From assembly GCF_004519295.1 (NCBI RefSeq), contig NZ_SOZH01000013.1:38823-102822 (forward strand): 64,000 nucleotides of DNA, read 5' to 3'. Under the pieces are notes generated by a model that was not told the origin of the DNA, ran no database searches, and saw nothing but the letters and a program-made list of their open reading frames with translations. The translations under genes were made by a program, and so were the position numbers. Source of the DNA: Cellulosimicrobium funkei. GTDB lineage: Bacteria; Actinomycetota; Actinomycetes; Actinomycetales; Cellulomonadaceae. Shown here in pieces: positions 41,359-49,845 of this stretch (positions within the stretch are counted from its first letter, which is position 1; every line of letters starts with the position of its first letter).

Positions 41359-42511
41359 TCAGGACGCCGGGCCGCCCGCCGCGTCCTGCACCACGGTCGC
41401 CGCGGCGGCGCCGCGCCGCTCGCGGGCCGCCTGCGCGGACCGGTCGCCCGTGTCGTCGGGCCGGTCGTCGGGCCGGTCGTCGGGCCGCGCGTCGGTTCGG
41501 TTGTCGGCCCGGTCGTCGGGCAGCGACGGCGAGTGGTCGAGGACGACCACCTGCTGCGCCCCGGCCAGCGGGACGCGGGCGTCGGAGAGCGCCTGCCGGA
41601 CGCGCGAGCGCAGCGCGCGCCACCTCCCACTGCATCGCGGCCTGCGTCTTGACCTGCACCCTGAGCTGCAGCGCCTCGGCCGTCATGGCCTCGATGCCCG
41701 TGACCTCGGGCGGCTCGAGGAAGTACGTGCCGAGCACCGGGTCGCTCCCGACCTCCTCCGCGGCCGCGAGCAGCGCCGCGCGCACGGCCTCGACGTCGGC
41801 CCAGTACGCGACGCGCACGTCCACCACCGCGCGACCCCACTCCTGGGTCTTGTTGCCCGTCCGCAGGATCTCGCCGTTGCGGACGAACCACAGCGTGCCG
41901 TTGCCGTCGCGGACCTTCGTCACGCGCAGCGCGACCTCCTCGACGGTGCCCGTGACCTCGCCGAAGTCGACCGTGTCCCCGACGCCGTACTGGTCCTCGA
42001 GAAGCATGAACGTGCCCGAGAGGAAGTCCTTCACGAGGCTCTGCGCGCCGAAGCCCAGCGCGACGCCCGCGATGCCGGCCGACGCGAGGAACGGCGCGAT
42101 GTTCACGCCGAGCTCGGTGAGCACCATGAGCACGATCGTCGCGCCGATGACGATGTTCGCGGTCGAGCGCAGCACCGAGCCCACGGTCCGCGCCCGCTGG
42201 GCCCGGCGAGCGCTCGCGAGCGGGTTCGCGCGCAGCAGCACGCTGCCGACCTCGGATCCGCCGAGGCCCTTGAGCCGCTTGCCGCGGAGCGTGGGCGTGC
42301 CCTCGGCGATGTGCTCGGAGACGCGACGGATGAGCCGGCGCACGACCGCGAGGACGAGCGCCCCGATCACGACGATGAGCAGCACGCGCAGCGGGAGGCC
42401 GACGAACCACTCGAACCAGTCGTCGGGGTTGCTCGGGTCGAAGCCGTTGCTCAGCTCTTCCGGGACCTCCGCGGGCACGCGCACGGCAGGAGCGAGAAGG
42501 GGGAGGGACAT
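41359..42511 (-). pseudogene. mscS: MscS-family mechanosensitive channel, apparently frameshifted
   Basis: From the ATG at 42509-42511 the frame encodes a typical small MscS: membrane helices (LRVLLIVVIGALVLAVV, IVIGATIVLMVLTELG), the pore helix GIAGVALGFGAQSLVKDFLSG, then the beta domain (FMLLEDQYGVGDTVDFGE, VRDGNGTLWFVRNGEI). At about 41611-41621 the frame derails in a GCGCGC run after QWEVAR. Adding two bases there joins the family-typical LRSRVRQALSDARVPLAGAQ and a tail that includes DDR-P repeats, ending at 41359. Without repair the frame becomes an Arg/Pro-rich shadow that overruns into the ptsB region. It may be a true inactivating mutation or a sequencing error. Confidence 0.75.
41458..41520. 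repeat. tandem GGCCGGTCGTC-type repeats in mscS 3' end
   Basis: About five copies of a 12-bp unit (GGCCGGTCGTCG with variants) encode the DDRPDD repeats in the predicted C-terminal tail of the mechanosensitive channel. Confidence 0.65.
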
Positions 42512-42601
42512 GCCGGCAGGGTACCCGGGGCACATGAGAGCGCCACGGGCACGCCGGGCGATCGTCCTGCTCGCAAGGCCCTGGTCTGGCAGGATGCAGG
42601 C

Positions 42602-44779
42602 GTGAGCGAACCCCCGCAGACGGACCTGCCCGAGCCGTTGGTGCAGCTGGCCGACGCCCACGGCGTCGCGTCCGACTTCTGGGACTTCGACGGGACGCGC
42701 CGCCAGGTCCGGGCCTCGACCCTCGTCGCCGTGCTGGAGGCCCTCGGCGTCCCCGCGTCGTCCCCGGAGAAGGTCGCCGTCAGCCTCGAGCACTCGCGCG
42801 ACGACGCGTGGCGGCAGATGCTGCCCCCGACCGTCGTCGTGCGGGAGGGTGACGCCGTGCCGGTCCCCGTGCACGTGCAGGACGGCGCTGCCGTCGACGT
42901 GTGGGTCGAGCTCGAGGCGGAGCAGGGCCGCTCCGGCGTCGCCGGGCACCACGCCGCGCGCGCCCCCCGGGAGCGCCGCGACCTCGGCCAGCTCGACGTG
43001 TTCGTCGAGCCGCGCACCGTCGACGGCCGGCGCGTCGGCCGCGCGACGTTCGAGATCCCGGCCGACCTGCCCCTCGGGTGGCACGACCTGCACGCCGAGA
43101 GCGACGGCGCCCACGCGCGCGCGACGCTCGTCGTGACGCCGCAGCGGCTCGAGCTGCCCGCCGCCGTCGCGGAACGGCGCGCGTGGGGCTTCATGGCCCA
43201 GCTGTACTCGGTGCGCTCGCGCGCGTCGTGGGGCGTCGGCGACCTGGCCGACCTCGCCGACCTCGCCTGGCTCGCCGCGCACGAGGCCGGCGCGGACTTC
43301 GTCCTCGTCAACCCGCTGCACGCCGCCGAGCCGCGCACGCCGATGACGCCCTCGCCCTACCTCCCGACGAGCCGCCGCTTCGTCAACCCGCTGTACATCA
43401 GGGTCGAGGACATCCGCGAGACGGGGTACCTGTCCGCGGCCGACCGCTCGCTCGTCGAGTGGGCGTTCGACCCGGTGCGCGACCTCGACACCGACCCCGG
43501 TCCCATCGACCGCGACGCCGCGTGGGAGGCCAAGAAGGCGGCGCTGGAGGTCGTGTTCACCGCGCCCCGGTCCACCGCCCGCCAGGCGTCGCTCGACGCG
43601 TTCCGCGCCGAGCAGGGCAAGGGGCTCGAGGACTTCGCCACCTGGTGCGCGCTCGCCGACCACTACGGCGACCGGGACTGGCCGCCCGGCGCGTCCGACC
43701 CGAACGGCCCGACCGTCGCGGCGCTGCGCGAGCAGCTCGCCGACCGCGTGGAGTTCTACTGCTGGCTCCAGTGGGTCGCCGACGAGCAGCTCCGCGTCGC
43801 GCAGCGCACCGCGCGCGAGGCGGGGATGTCGGTGGGGATCATGCACGACCTCGCGGTCGGCGTGCACCCCGAGGGCGCCGACGTCTGGTCGCACCGTGGC
43901 GTGCTCGCCACCGGGGTGTCCGTCGGGGCGCCGCCGGACATGTACAACCAGCAGGGGCAGAACTGGTCCCAGCCGCCGTGGCACCCGCGGGCGCTCGCGC
44001 GGGCCGGGTACGCCCCGTACCGCGACATGCTGCGCACCGTCCTGCGGCACGCGGGCGCGATCCGGATCGACCACGTCATCGGCCTGTTCCGGCTGTGGTG
44101 GATCCCGGGCGGCGCGCGCGCCGACGCGGGCGCGTACGTCCGCTACGACCACGAGGCCCTCGTCGGCATCCTGTGCCTCGAGGCGCACCGTGCGGGCGCG
44201 ATGGTCATCGGCGAGGACCTCGGCGTGTTCGAGCCCTGGGTCCGTGACTACCTCGCGGACCGCGGCGTCCTCGGCACGTCCGTCCTGTGGTTCGAGAAGA
44301 CCGACGACGGCCGCCCGCTGCCCCCGGAGGACTACCGGCGCCTCGCGCTCGCGACCGTCACGACGCACGACCTGCCGCCCACGGCCGGGTACCTCGCGGG
44401 CGAGCACGTCGAGCTGCGGGACCGTCTGGGCGTGCTCACGGAGGACGTCGCCGACGTGCGGCGGGCCGCGCGCGCCGAGCGGGACGCGATGATCGCGTTC
44501 CTGCGCGAGCGCTCGCTCGTGGGCGAGGACCCGTCCGAGCGCGAGCTCGTCGAGGCCCTGCACCGCCTCGTCCGCAGCACCCCGGCCGTGCTGCTCGGCG
44601 TCTCGCTGGCCGACGCGGTGGGGGAGCGCCGCTCGCAGAACCAGCCAGGCACGGACCAGGAGTACCCGAACTGGAGGGTGCCGCTCGGCGACTCGTCGGG
44701 CAACCTCGTCCTGCTCGAGGACCTGTTCGACTCCGCCCGCCTGCGCTCGCTCGCCAAGGCGATGAACGACTCCCTCTGA
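42602..44779 (+). CDS. malQ: 4-alpha-glucanotransferase (amylomaltase, GH77)
   Basis: 725 residues, the long actinobacterial form with ~190 extra N-terminal residues before the GH77 barrel. Barrel landmarks are WGVGDLADLADLAW, FVLVNPLHAAEP, the nucleophile Asp in AIRIDHVIGLFRLWWIP, the acid Glu in VIGEDLGVFEPWV, the third carboxylate in TTHDLPPTAGY, and the 250s-loop region SPYLPTSRRFVNPLY. It transfers maltodextrin segments between glucans in maltose or glycogen metabolism. The GTG start has no ribosome site. CAGGAT lies 7 nt upstream, so a leaderless message is possible. Confidence 0.93.
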   Translation: MSEPPQTDLPEPLVQLADAHGVASDFWDFDGTRRQVRASTLVAVLEALGVPASSPEKVAVSLEHSRDDAWRQMLPPTVVVREGDAVPVPVHVQDGAAVDVWVELEAEQGRSGVAGHHAARAPRERRDLGQLDVFVEPRTVDGRRVGRATFEIPADLPLGWHDLHAESDGAHARATLVVTPQRLELPAAVAERRAWGFMAQLYSVRSRASWGVGDLADLADLAWLAAHEAGADFVLVNPLHAAEPRTPMTPSPYLPTSRRFVNPLYIRVEDIRETGYLSAADRSLVEWAFDPVRDLDTDPGPIDRDAAWEAKKAALEVVFTAPRSTARQASLDAFRAEQGKGLEDFATWCALADHYGDRDWPPGASDPNGPTVAALREQLADRVEFYCWLQWVADEQLRVAQRTAREAGMSVGIMHDLAVGVHPEGADVWSHRGVLATGVSVGAPPDMYNQQGQNWSQPPWHPRALARAGYAPYRDMLRTVLRHAGAIRIDHVIGLFRLWWIPGGARADAGAYVRYDHEALVGILCLEAHRAGAMVIGEDLGVFEPWVRDYLADRGVLGTSVLWFEKTDDGRPLPPEDYRRLALATVTTHDLPPTAGYLAGEHVELRDRLGVLTEDVADVRRAARAERDAMIAFLRERSLVGEDPSERELVEALHRLVRSTPAVLLGVSLADAVGERRSQNQPGTDQEYPNWRVPLGDSSGNLVLLEDLFDSARLRSLAKAMNDSL

Positions 44780-44892
44780 CCGGCCGAGCCGGCCGAGCAG
44801 GCCGTCCTGGTCCGTCCTGCTCGCCGCACGCGCCGGGATCGCCTGCTCGCCGCGCCGGTACCGCCTGGTCGCGGACCCGCGCGGGACGACGA

Positions 44893-44939
44893 GCGCCGGG
44901 CCGCCCCGTCGTGCGGAGCGACCCGGCGCGCGGTCGTGA
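44893..44939. terminator. probable terminator between convergent malQ and pepN
   Basis: GCGCCGGG at 44893-44900 pairs with CCCGGCGC at 44932-44939, enclosing a 31-nt GC-rich loop. It is weaker than other terminators in the window, but the position between convergent stops fits. Confidence 0.4.
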
Positions 44940-44958
44940 GGGGTGCTGACCCGAGGGG

Positions 44959-47538
44959 TCAGGCGTCGGCGGCCTGGGCCGCGAGGGCGCGCTCGACGCC
45001 GGCGAGGTTCTCCACCACGAGCCGGCGCAGCGCCGGGGCGGCGTCGGCGTTGGCGTCGAGCCACTCCTGCGTCGCGTCGCGCAGCACCGTGCTCGCGAGC
45101 GGGGCCGGGTAGAGGCCCGTGACGAGCGCCTCGGCGATGTGGTACGACCGCTGGTCCCACAGGGGGAGCAGCGCGTCGAAGTACGCGCCGACGAGCGGGG
45201 CGAGCGACTCGGGGTCGTTGACGTGCTGGAACCCGAGCGTGGTGGCGCGGACGATCGCGTTGGGGGCGTCGTCCGAGCCGACGAGGCGGTCGAACGCGGC
45301 GCGCTTCGCCGCGGCGGTGGGCACCGTCGCGCGGGCCCGTGCGGCGGACTGCTGACCCGTCGCGGTCGAGTCGGCGTCGAGCGTCGCCTCGATCTCGGCG
45401 TCGTCCGCGAGGTCGAGCAGGACGAGCCCCTCGAGGATCTCCCAGCGCAGGTCGGTGTCGATCTCGAGCCCGTCGAGGGCAGCGGAGCCGTCGAGCAGCG
45501 ACCGCAGCGCCTCGCCGTGCGCGGGCGTCGACGCGAGGTGCGCGAAGAACTTCACGAGCTGGAACTGCAGGTCCGAGCCGGGGGCCGCGTCCTGCGCGAG
45601 CGACCAGAGCACGTCGCCGACGTGCGCGAGCGTCTCGTCGCGGCGCTCCGGGGCCACGTACGTCTTCGCGGCGAGCGCGAGCTGGTTGAGCGTCGTGCGG
45701 ATCGTCGTCGACTCGGTCTCGCGGGCGATGTTGCCCAGCACGAGGCGCACGTAGTCGCGGGCCGGCGTCTCGCCGTCGCGCGTCGCGTCCCACGCGGAGC
45801 CCCAGACGAGCGAGCGGGCCAGCGGGTCGGCGAGGTCCGCGAGGTGCTCGGTCGCGACCTGGAGCGACGCGGGGTCGAGGCGGATCTTCGCGTACGCGAG
45901 GTCGTCGTCGTTGAGCAGGACGAGCTGCGGGCGGTCGAGGCCGAGCAGCTCGGGGATCTCGGTCCGCGGGCCGGCGACGTCGACCTCCGTGCGGTGCACG
46001 CGGGTCAGCACGCCGTCGACGAGGTCGTAGAAGCCGATCCCGAGCCGGTGCGGGCGCAGCGTCGGGTGGTCGGCCGCCGCCGTCTGCACCACGGAGAACG
46101 TGGTGAAGCGGCCGTGGGCGTCGAGCTCGAACTCGGGCCGCAGGGTGTTCACGCCCGCGGTCTCGAGCCACAGCGCGGACCACTCGGTGAGGTCGCGGCC
46201 GCTCGTGGCCTCGAGCTCGACGAGCAGGTCGCGCAGCTCGGTGTTGCCCCACGCGTGCTTGCGGAAGTACGCCGCGACGCCGGCGAGGAACTGCTCCTTG
46301 CCGACCCACGCGACGAGCTGCTTGAGCACCGACGCGCCCTTGGCGTAGGTGATGCCGTCGAAGTTGACGAACACGTCCTCGAGGTCGTTGATCGTCGCGA
46401 CGATGGGGTGCGTCGAGGGCAGCTGGTCCTGGCGGTAGGCCCAGGACTTCTCCATCGCGGCGAACGTCGTCCACGCCTCGCGCCACTCGGTCGCCTCGGC
46501 GGTCGCGAGCGTCGACGCGTACTCCGCGAACGACTCGTTGAGCCACAGGTCGTTCCACCACTTCATGGTCACGAGGTCGCCGAACCACATGTGCGCGAGC
46601 TCGTGGAGGATCGTCACGACGCGACGCTCCTTGACGGCGTCGGTGACCTTGGACCGGAAGACGTACGTCTCGGTGAACGTCACGCACCCGGCGTTCTCCA
46701 TCGCGCCCATGTTGTACTCGGGCACGAAGAGCTGGTCGTACTTGTCGAACGGGTACGGGTGCTCGAACGCGGACTCGAAGAACGCGAAGCCCTCGCGCGT
46801 CTTGTCGAACACGTAGTCGGCGTCCATGTGGTCGGCGAGCGACGCGCGGCAGAAGACCCCGAGCGGGATCGTGCGGCCGTCGGACGACGTGAGCTCGCTG
46901 CGCTCCACGACGTACGGCCCCGCGACGAGCGCGGTGATGTACGACGAGATGCGCGGCGTCGGCTCGAACGCCCAGCGCGCGACCTCGACGTCGCCGGCGC
47001 CGGTGCCGGTCGGGTCGGCCTTCGTGCCGAGCGCCTCGGGCGCGGGCGTCGGCTGGTTGCTCACGACCTCCCACGCCGCGGGCGCGGTGACCGTGAACGC
47101 GAACGTCGCCTTGAGGTCGGGCTGCTCGAAGACGGCGAACACGCGCCGCGAGTCCGGGACCTCGAACTGCGTGTAGAGGTAGACCTCGCCGTCGACCGGG
47201 TCGACGAACCGGTGCAGGCCCTCGCCCGTGTTGGTGTACGCGCAGTCGGCGACGACGCGCAGCTCGTTGTCGGCCGCGAGGCCGTCGAGCGCGATGCGCG
47301 AGTCGGCGAACACCTGCGCCGGGTCGAGCGCACGGCCGTTGAGCACGACCTCGCGCACGGTCGGCGCGACGAGGTCGACGAACGTGCTCGCGCCCTCGGT
47401 CGCGGTGAACCGCACCACGGTCGTCGACGCGAACGTCGTCGCCCCCGTCGTGAGGTCGAGGTCGACCTCGTAGGACTGGACGTCGACGATCGCCGCGCGC
47501 TCGCTCGCCTCGGCGCGGGTGAGGTTCTCTCCGGGCAC
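44959..47538 (-). CDS. pepN: aminopeptidase N (M1 metallopeptidase)
   Basis: 859 residues. M1 hallmarks are the exopeptidase motif GAMEN at about 278-282, the zinc site HELAH at 312-316 with the third ligand Glu at about 335 (WLNESFAEY), and the transition-state tyrosine region. The C-terminal ERAP1-like helical domain runs from about 520 on. It removes N-terminal residues from peptides in the cytoplasm, downstream of proteases such as Clp. The GTG at 47536-47538 follows GGAGATGCA. The gene is convergent with malQ and divergent from the DsbA-like gene. Confidence 0.95.
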   Translation of the reverse strand: MPGENLTRAEASERAAIVDVQSYEVDLDLTTGATTFASTTVVRFTATEGASTFVDLVAPTVREVVLNGRALDPAQVFADSRIALDGLAADNELRVVADCAYTNTGEGLHRFVDPVDGEVYLYTQFEVPDSRRVFAVFEQPDLKATFAFTVTAPAAWEVVSNQPTPAPEALGTKADPTGTGAGDVEVARWAFEPTPRISSYITALVAGPYVVERSELTSSDGRTIPLGVFCRASLADHMDADYVFDKTREGFAFFESAFEHPYPFDKYDQLFVPEYNMGAMENAGCVTFTETYVFRSKVTDAVKERRVVTILHELAHMWFGDLVTMKWWNDLWLNESFAEYASTLATAEATEWREAWTTFAAMEKSWAYRQDQLPSTHPIVATINDLEDVFVNFDGITYAKGASVLKQLVAWVGKEQFLAGVAAYFRKHAWGNTELRDLLVELEATSGRDLTEWSALWLETAGVNTLRPEFELDAHGRFTTFSVVQTAAADHPTLRPHRLGIGFYDLVDGVLTRVHRTEVDVAGPRTEIPELLGLDRPQLVLLNDDDLAYAKIRLDPASLQVATEHLADLADPLARSLVWGSAWDATRDGETPARDYVRLVLGNIARETESTTIRTTLNQLALAAKTYVAPERRDETLAHVGDVLWSLAQDAAPGSDLQFQLVKFFAHLASTPAHGEALRSLLDGSAALDGLEIDTDLRWEILEGLVLLDLADDAEIEATLDADSTATGQQSAARARATVPTAAAKRAAFDRLVGSDDAPNAIVRATTLGFQHVNDPESLAPLVGAYFDALLPLWDQRSYHIAEALVTGLYPAPLASTVLRDATQEWLDANADAAPALRRLVVENLAGVERALAAQAADA

Positions 47539-47745
47539 TGCATCTCCTCGGTCTCGTGGTCGGGCCGGTCGGCCTCGACGGCGGCCTGTGGGCCACGGAC
47601 GATCATCCCACGCGTGCCCGCGCCCGCTCCCGGGAATACGCTGCCCTCGCGCGGTGTCGGAACGGGGTGGGGACGCCGTCGGCCCGGCCGCCGCGCCCCG
47701 GCGACCCGGACCCCGGGCGCGCCCGACGACGAAGGAGACCGCCCC

Positions 47746-48390
47746 GTGACGCTCACCGCGACGACCGACCCCACCGCGACCGAGGACGACCTGCGCGTCG
47801 CCGACTTCTGGTTCGACCCCGTGTGCCCGTGGGCGTGGATGACGAGCCGCTGGATGGGCGAGGTCGAGCAGGTGCGCGACGTCACCGTCCGCTGGCACGT
47901 GATGAGCCTCGCGGTGCTCAACGAGGGCCGCGACCTGCCGGAGGAGTACCGCGAGCTCATGGCGAAGGCGTGGGGCCCGGTGCGCGTGGTCACCGCCGCG
48001 CGCGTCGAGCACGGCGAGGACGTCGTCAAGCCCCTCTACGACGCGATCGGGACGCGCCTGCACCCGGGCGGCCGCACCGACTACGACGCCGTGCTGCTCG
48101 AGGCGCTCGCGGAGGTGGGCCTGCCCGCGTCGCTCGCCGAGGCCGCGGGCTCCGACGCCTACGACGAGCAGCTGCGCGCGTCGCACGCCGAGGGCATCGG
48201 TCGCGTGGGCGAGGACGTCGGGACGCCCGTCGTCGCGTTCGGCGGGACGGCGTTCTTCGGCCCCGTGGTGACGCCCGCGCCGAAGGGCGAGGCCGCTGGC
48301 CGGCTGTGGGACGGGTGCGTCCTGGTCGCGAGCACGCCGGGCTTCTTCGAGCTCAAGCGCACGCGCACGCAGGGCCCCGTCTTCGACTGA
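47746..48390 (+). CDS. DsbA/FrnE-like thioredoxin-fold protein with CPWA motif
   Basis: 214 residues matching the DsbA-family proteins of actinobacteria (mycobacterial Rv2466c-like): FWFDPVCPWAWMTSRWMGEVE, the long helical insertion, and the cis-Pro region DVGTPVVAFGGTAFFGPV. The active site is C27-P-W-A30, so the second cysteine present in Rv2466c (CPWC) is Ala here. A monothiol mechanism with mycothiol is therefore likely (inference). There is no signal peptide, so the protein is cytoplasmic. GAAGGAG precedes the GTG start. The neighbour order with pepN matches mycobacteria. Confidence 0.85.
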   Translation: MTLTATTDPTATEDDLRVADFWFDPVCPWAWMTSRWMGEVEQVRDVTVRWHVMSLAVLNEGRDLPEEYRELMAKAWGPVRVVTAARVEHGEDVVKPLYDAIGTRLHPGGRTDYDAVLLEALAEVGLPASLAEAAGSDAYDEQLRASHAEGIGRVGEDVGTPVVAFGGTAFFGPVVTPAPKGEAAGRLWDGCVLVASTPGFFELKRTRTQGPVFD

Positions 48391-48591
48391 CGTCGGGCAC
48401 GGCGCTGCCGTCGTGCGGACGCCGTGCGGACGTCGTGCAGACCCCGGGGGCGAGGGCGTCGCGGGGCTCCCGGGGTTCGACCGGTGCGGGTGGCTCGTGC
48501 CATGCTTCGTCAGTTCGCGGGCGGTTCCAGGAGCGCCCGCCGCCCGGTCGCGCCGGGCGAGTCCGCCGAGGAAGCCCGCGAGGAGCCGAGC

Positions 48592-49776
48592 ATGTCCCCG
48601 AACGCACCCGTGCCACCGCCGCCGCCGCCCCCCGGCGGCGTCCCGGGGGCCGCGGTCGGTCGTGACGACGCCCAGCCGACCACGGCGTTCGCCCCCGTGC
48701 CCGCGCACGGGACCTCGGGGCCGCCCTCGTTCGCCCCGACGAGCGGCCCGACGGCCCAGGCGCCGCGCGCGACGCCCGCGGACGGCCAGCCGACCGTCGT
48801 CGCGTCGGCGTCGTCCTTCCAGGCGACGACGGTCCAGCACGTGACGCCGATCACCCAGCTCCCGACGGCCGCGCAGCCCGCGGTCCCGGCGCCCTCGCCG
48901 TCGCCGGTGCCGCCGCAGCGCGTGCGCTACGCGACCGAGCAGAACGGGTTCGGCGTCGCGGCCCCGGTCGGGACGGCCGCGGGCCGTCCCGGCTACGCTC
49001 CGGGTGACACGGCGGCCGGTCACGCTGCGGCCGGTCCGTACGGGGGCGCGACCGCGGCGTACGAGCCGACCGCCCAGCCCGCCTACGCGGCCGCCACGCC
49101 GCCCGCGCAGCAGCCCGCCTACCACCCGCCGGCCTCGGCGGCCCCGGCCGCCGCCGCCCCGCGCGCTTCGTCGGGGGGCACGGGCGCCCCGTCCGGCCCG
49201 TCGACCGGCCGGCGCGGCGGGGACGGCGGCGGTCGCGGCTCGGACCGGCTGGGCGCGGGGTGGATCGCGTTCATCGTCGTCGACGCGCTGCTCGTCCTCG
49301 GGGCGATCGTCTTCGCGATCTCGCTGCTCGGCGGCGGCGACGAGGAACCGCTCGGCGGGGCGTCGACGTCCCCGGCGGCGACCGCCACGGACGGCGCCGA
49401 GGAGACGGCACCGGCCGAGCCCACGGTGTCCGAGACGTTCGCGTCGGAGTCGCGGAACATCACGTGCGAGGTGACCGACGTCAGCGCGACGTGCGTGATC
49501 GCCCAGCTCGGCACGCAGCCCGCCCCGGTCGACGGGTGCGACGGCACGGTCGGCTACAAGGTCGTCCTGGACGCCGACGGCAGCGTCGACCAGCCGTGCG
49601 TGCCCGCGGCGGAGCAGCCGCAGCCCGCGCCGGGGGACACCGCGATCCTCGACTACGGCACGTCCACGACGGTCGGCCCCTTCACGTGCGACAGCGCCGA
49701 GACCGGCATGACGTGCCGCGACGACGCCACGGGCAAGGGCTTCACCATCGCGCGCGCGGGCATCCGGACGCTCTGA
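48592..49776 (+). CDS. membrane-anchored hypothetical protein with Pro-rich cytoplasmic region
   Basis: 394 residues. The first ~220 are low-complexity Pro/Ala/Thr/Gln-rich sequence, starting MSPNAPVPPPPPPPGG, and cytoplasmic by topology. A single membrane helix (GWIAFIVVDALLVLGAIVFAI) follows at about 225-247. The outer ~140 residues contain six cysteines in pairs (NITCEVTDVSATCVIAQLG, VDGCDGTVGY, DQPCVPAAEQ, FTCDSAETGMTCRDD), suggesting a disulfide-stabilised domain. I do not recognise a function. The ATG follows GAGGAGCCGAGC. A strong bidirectional terminator ends the gene. Confidence 0.75.
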   Translation: MSPNAPVPPPPPPPGGVPGAAVGRDDAQPTTAFAPVPAHGTSGPPSFAPTSGPTAQAPRATPADGQPTVVASASSFQATTVQHVTPITQLPTAAQPAVPAPSPSPVPPQRVRYATEQNGFGVAAPVGTAAGRPGYAPGDTAAGHAAAGPYGGATAAYEPTAQPAYAAATPPAQQPAYHPPASAAPAAAAPRASSGGTGAPSGPSTGRRGGDGGGRGSDRLGAGWIAFIVVDALLVLGAIVFAISLLGGGDEEPLGGASTSPAATATDGAEETAPAEPTVSETFASESRNITCEVTDVSATCVIAQLGTQPAPVDGCDGTVGYKVVLDADGSVDQPCVPAAEQPQPAPGDTAILDYGTSTTVGPFTCDSAETGMTCRDDATGKGFTIARAGIRTL

Positions 49777-49798
49777 CCGGCCCGACCACCACGCAGGA

Positions 49799-49830
49799 GG
49801 GCCCGCGGCGGGACGACCCGCCGCGGGCCC
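49799..49830. terminator. strong bidirectional terminator
   Basis: GGGCCCGCGGCGGG, a 4-nt loop ACGA and the perfect complement give a 14-bp stem between two convergent stop codons. Confidence 0.85.
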
Positions 49831-49845
49831 TTCGCGCGTCCGGGG

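Noticed and set aside
41458..41520. CRISPR-like repeats
   Set aside because: The units are about 12 bp, contiguous and coding (DDRP repeats). There are no spacers and no cas genes; no CRISPR array was seen anywhere in the window.
42512..47596. Upstream extension of the mscS frame as a giant minus-strand protein
   Set aside because: It runs antisense through malQ and through pepN in the wrong frame. The real MscS starts at the ATG 42509-42511.
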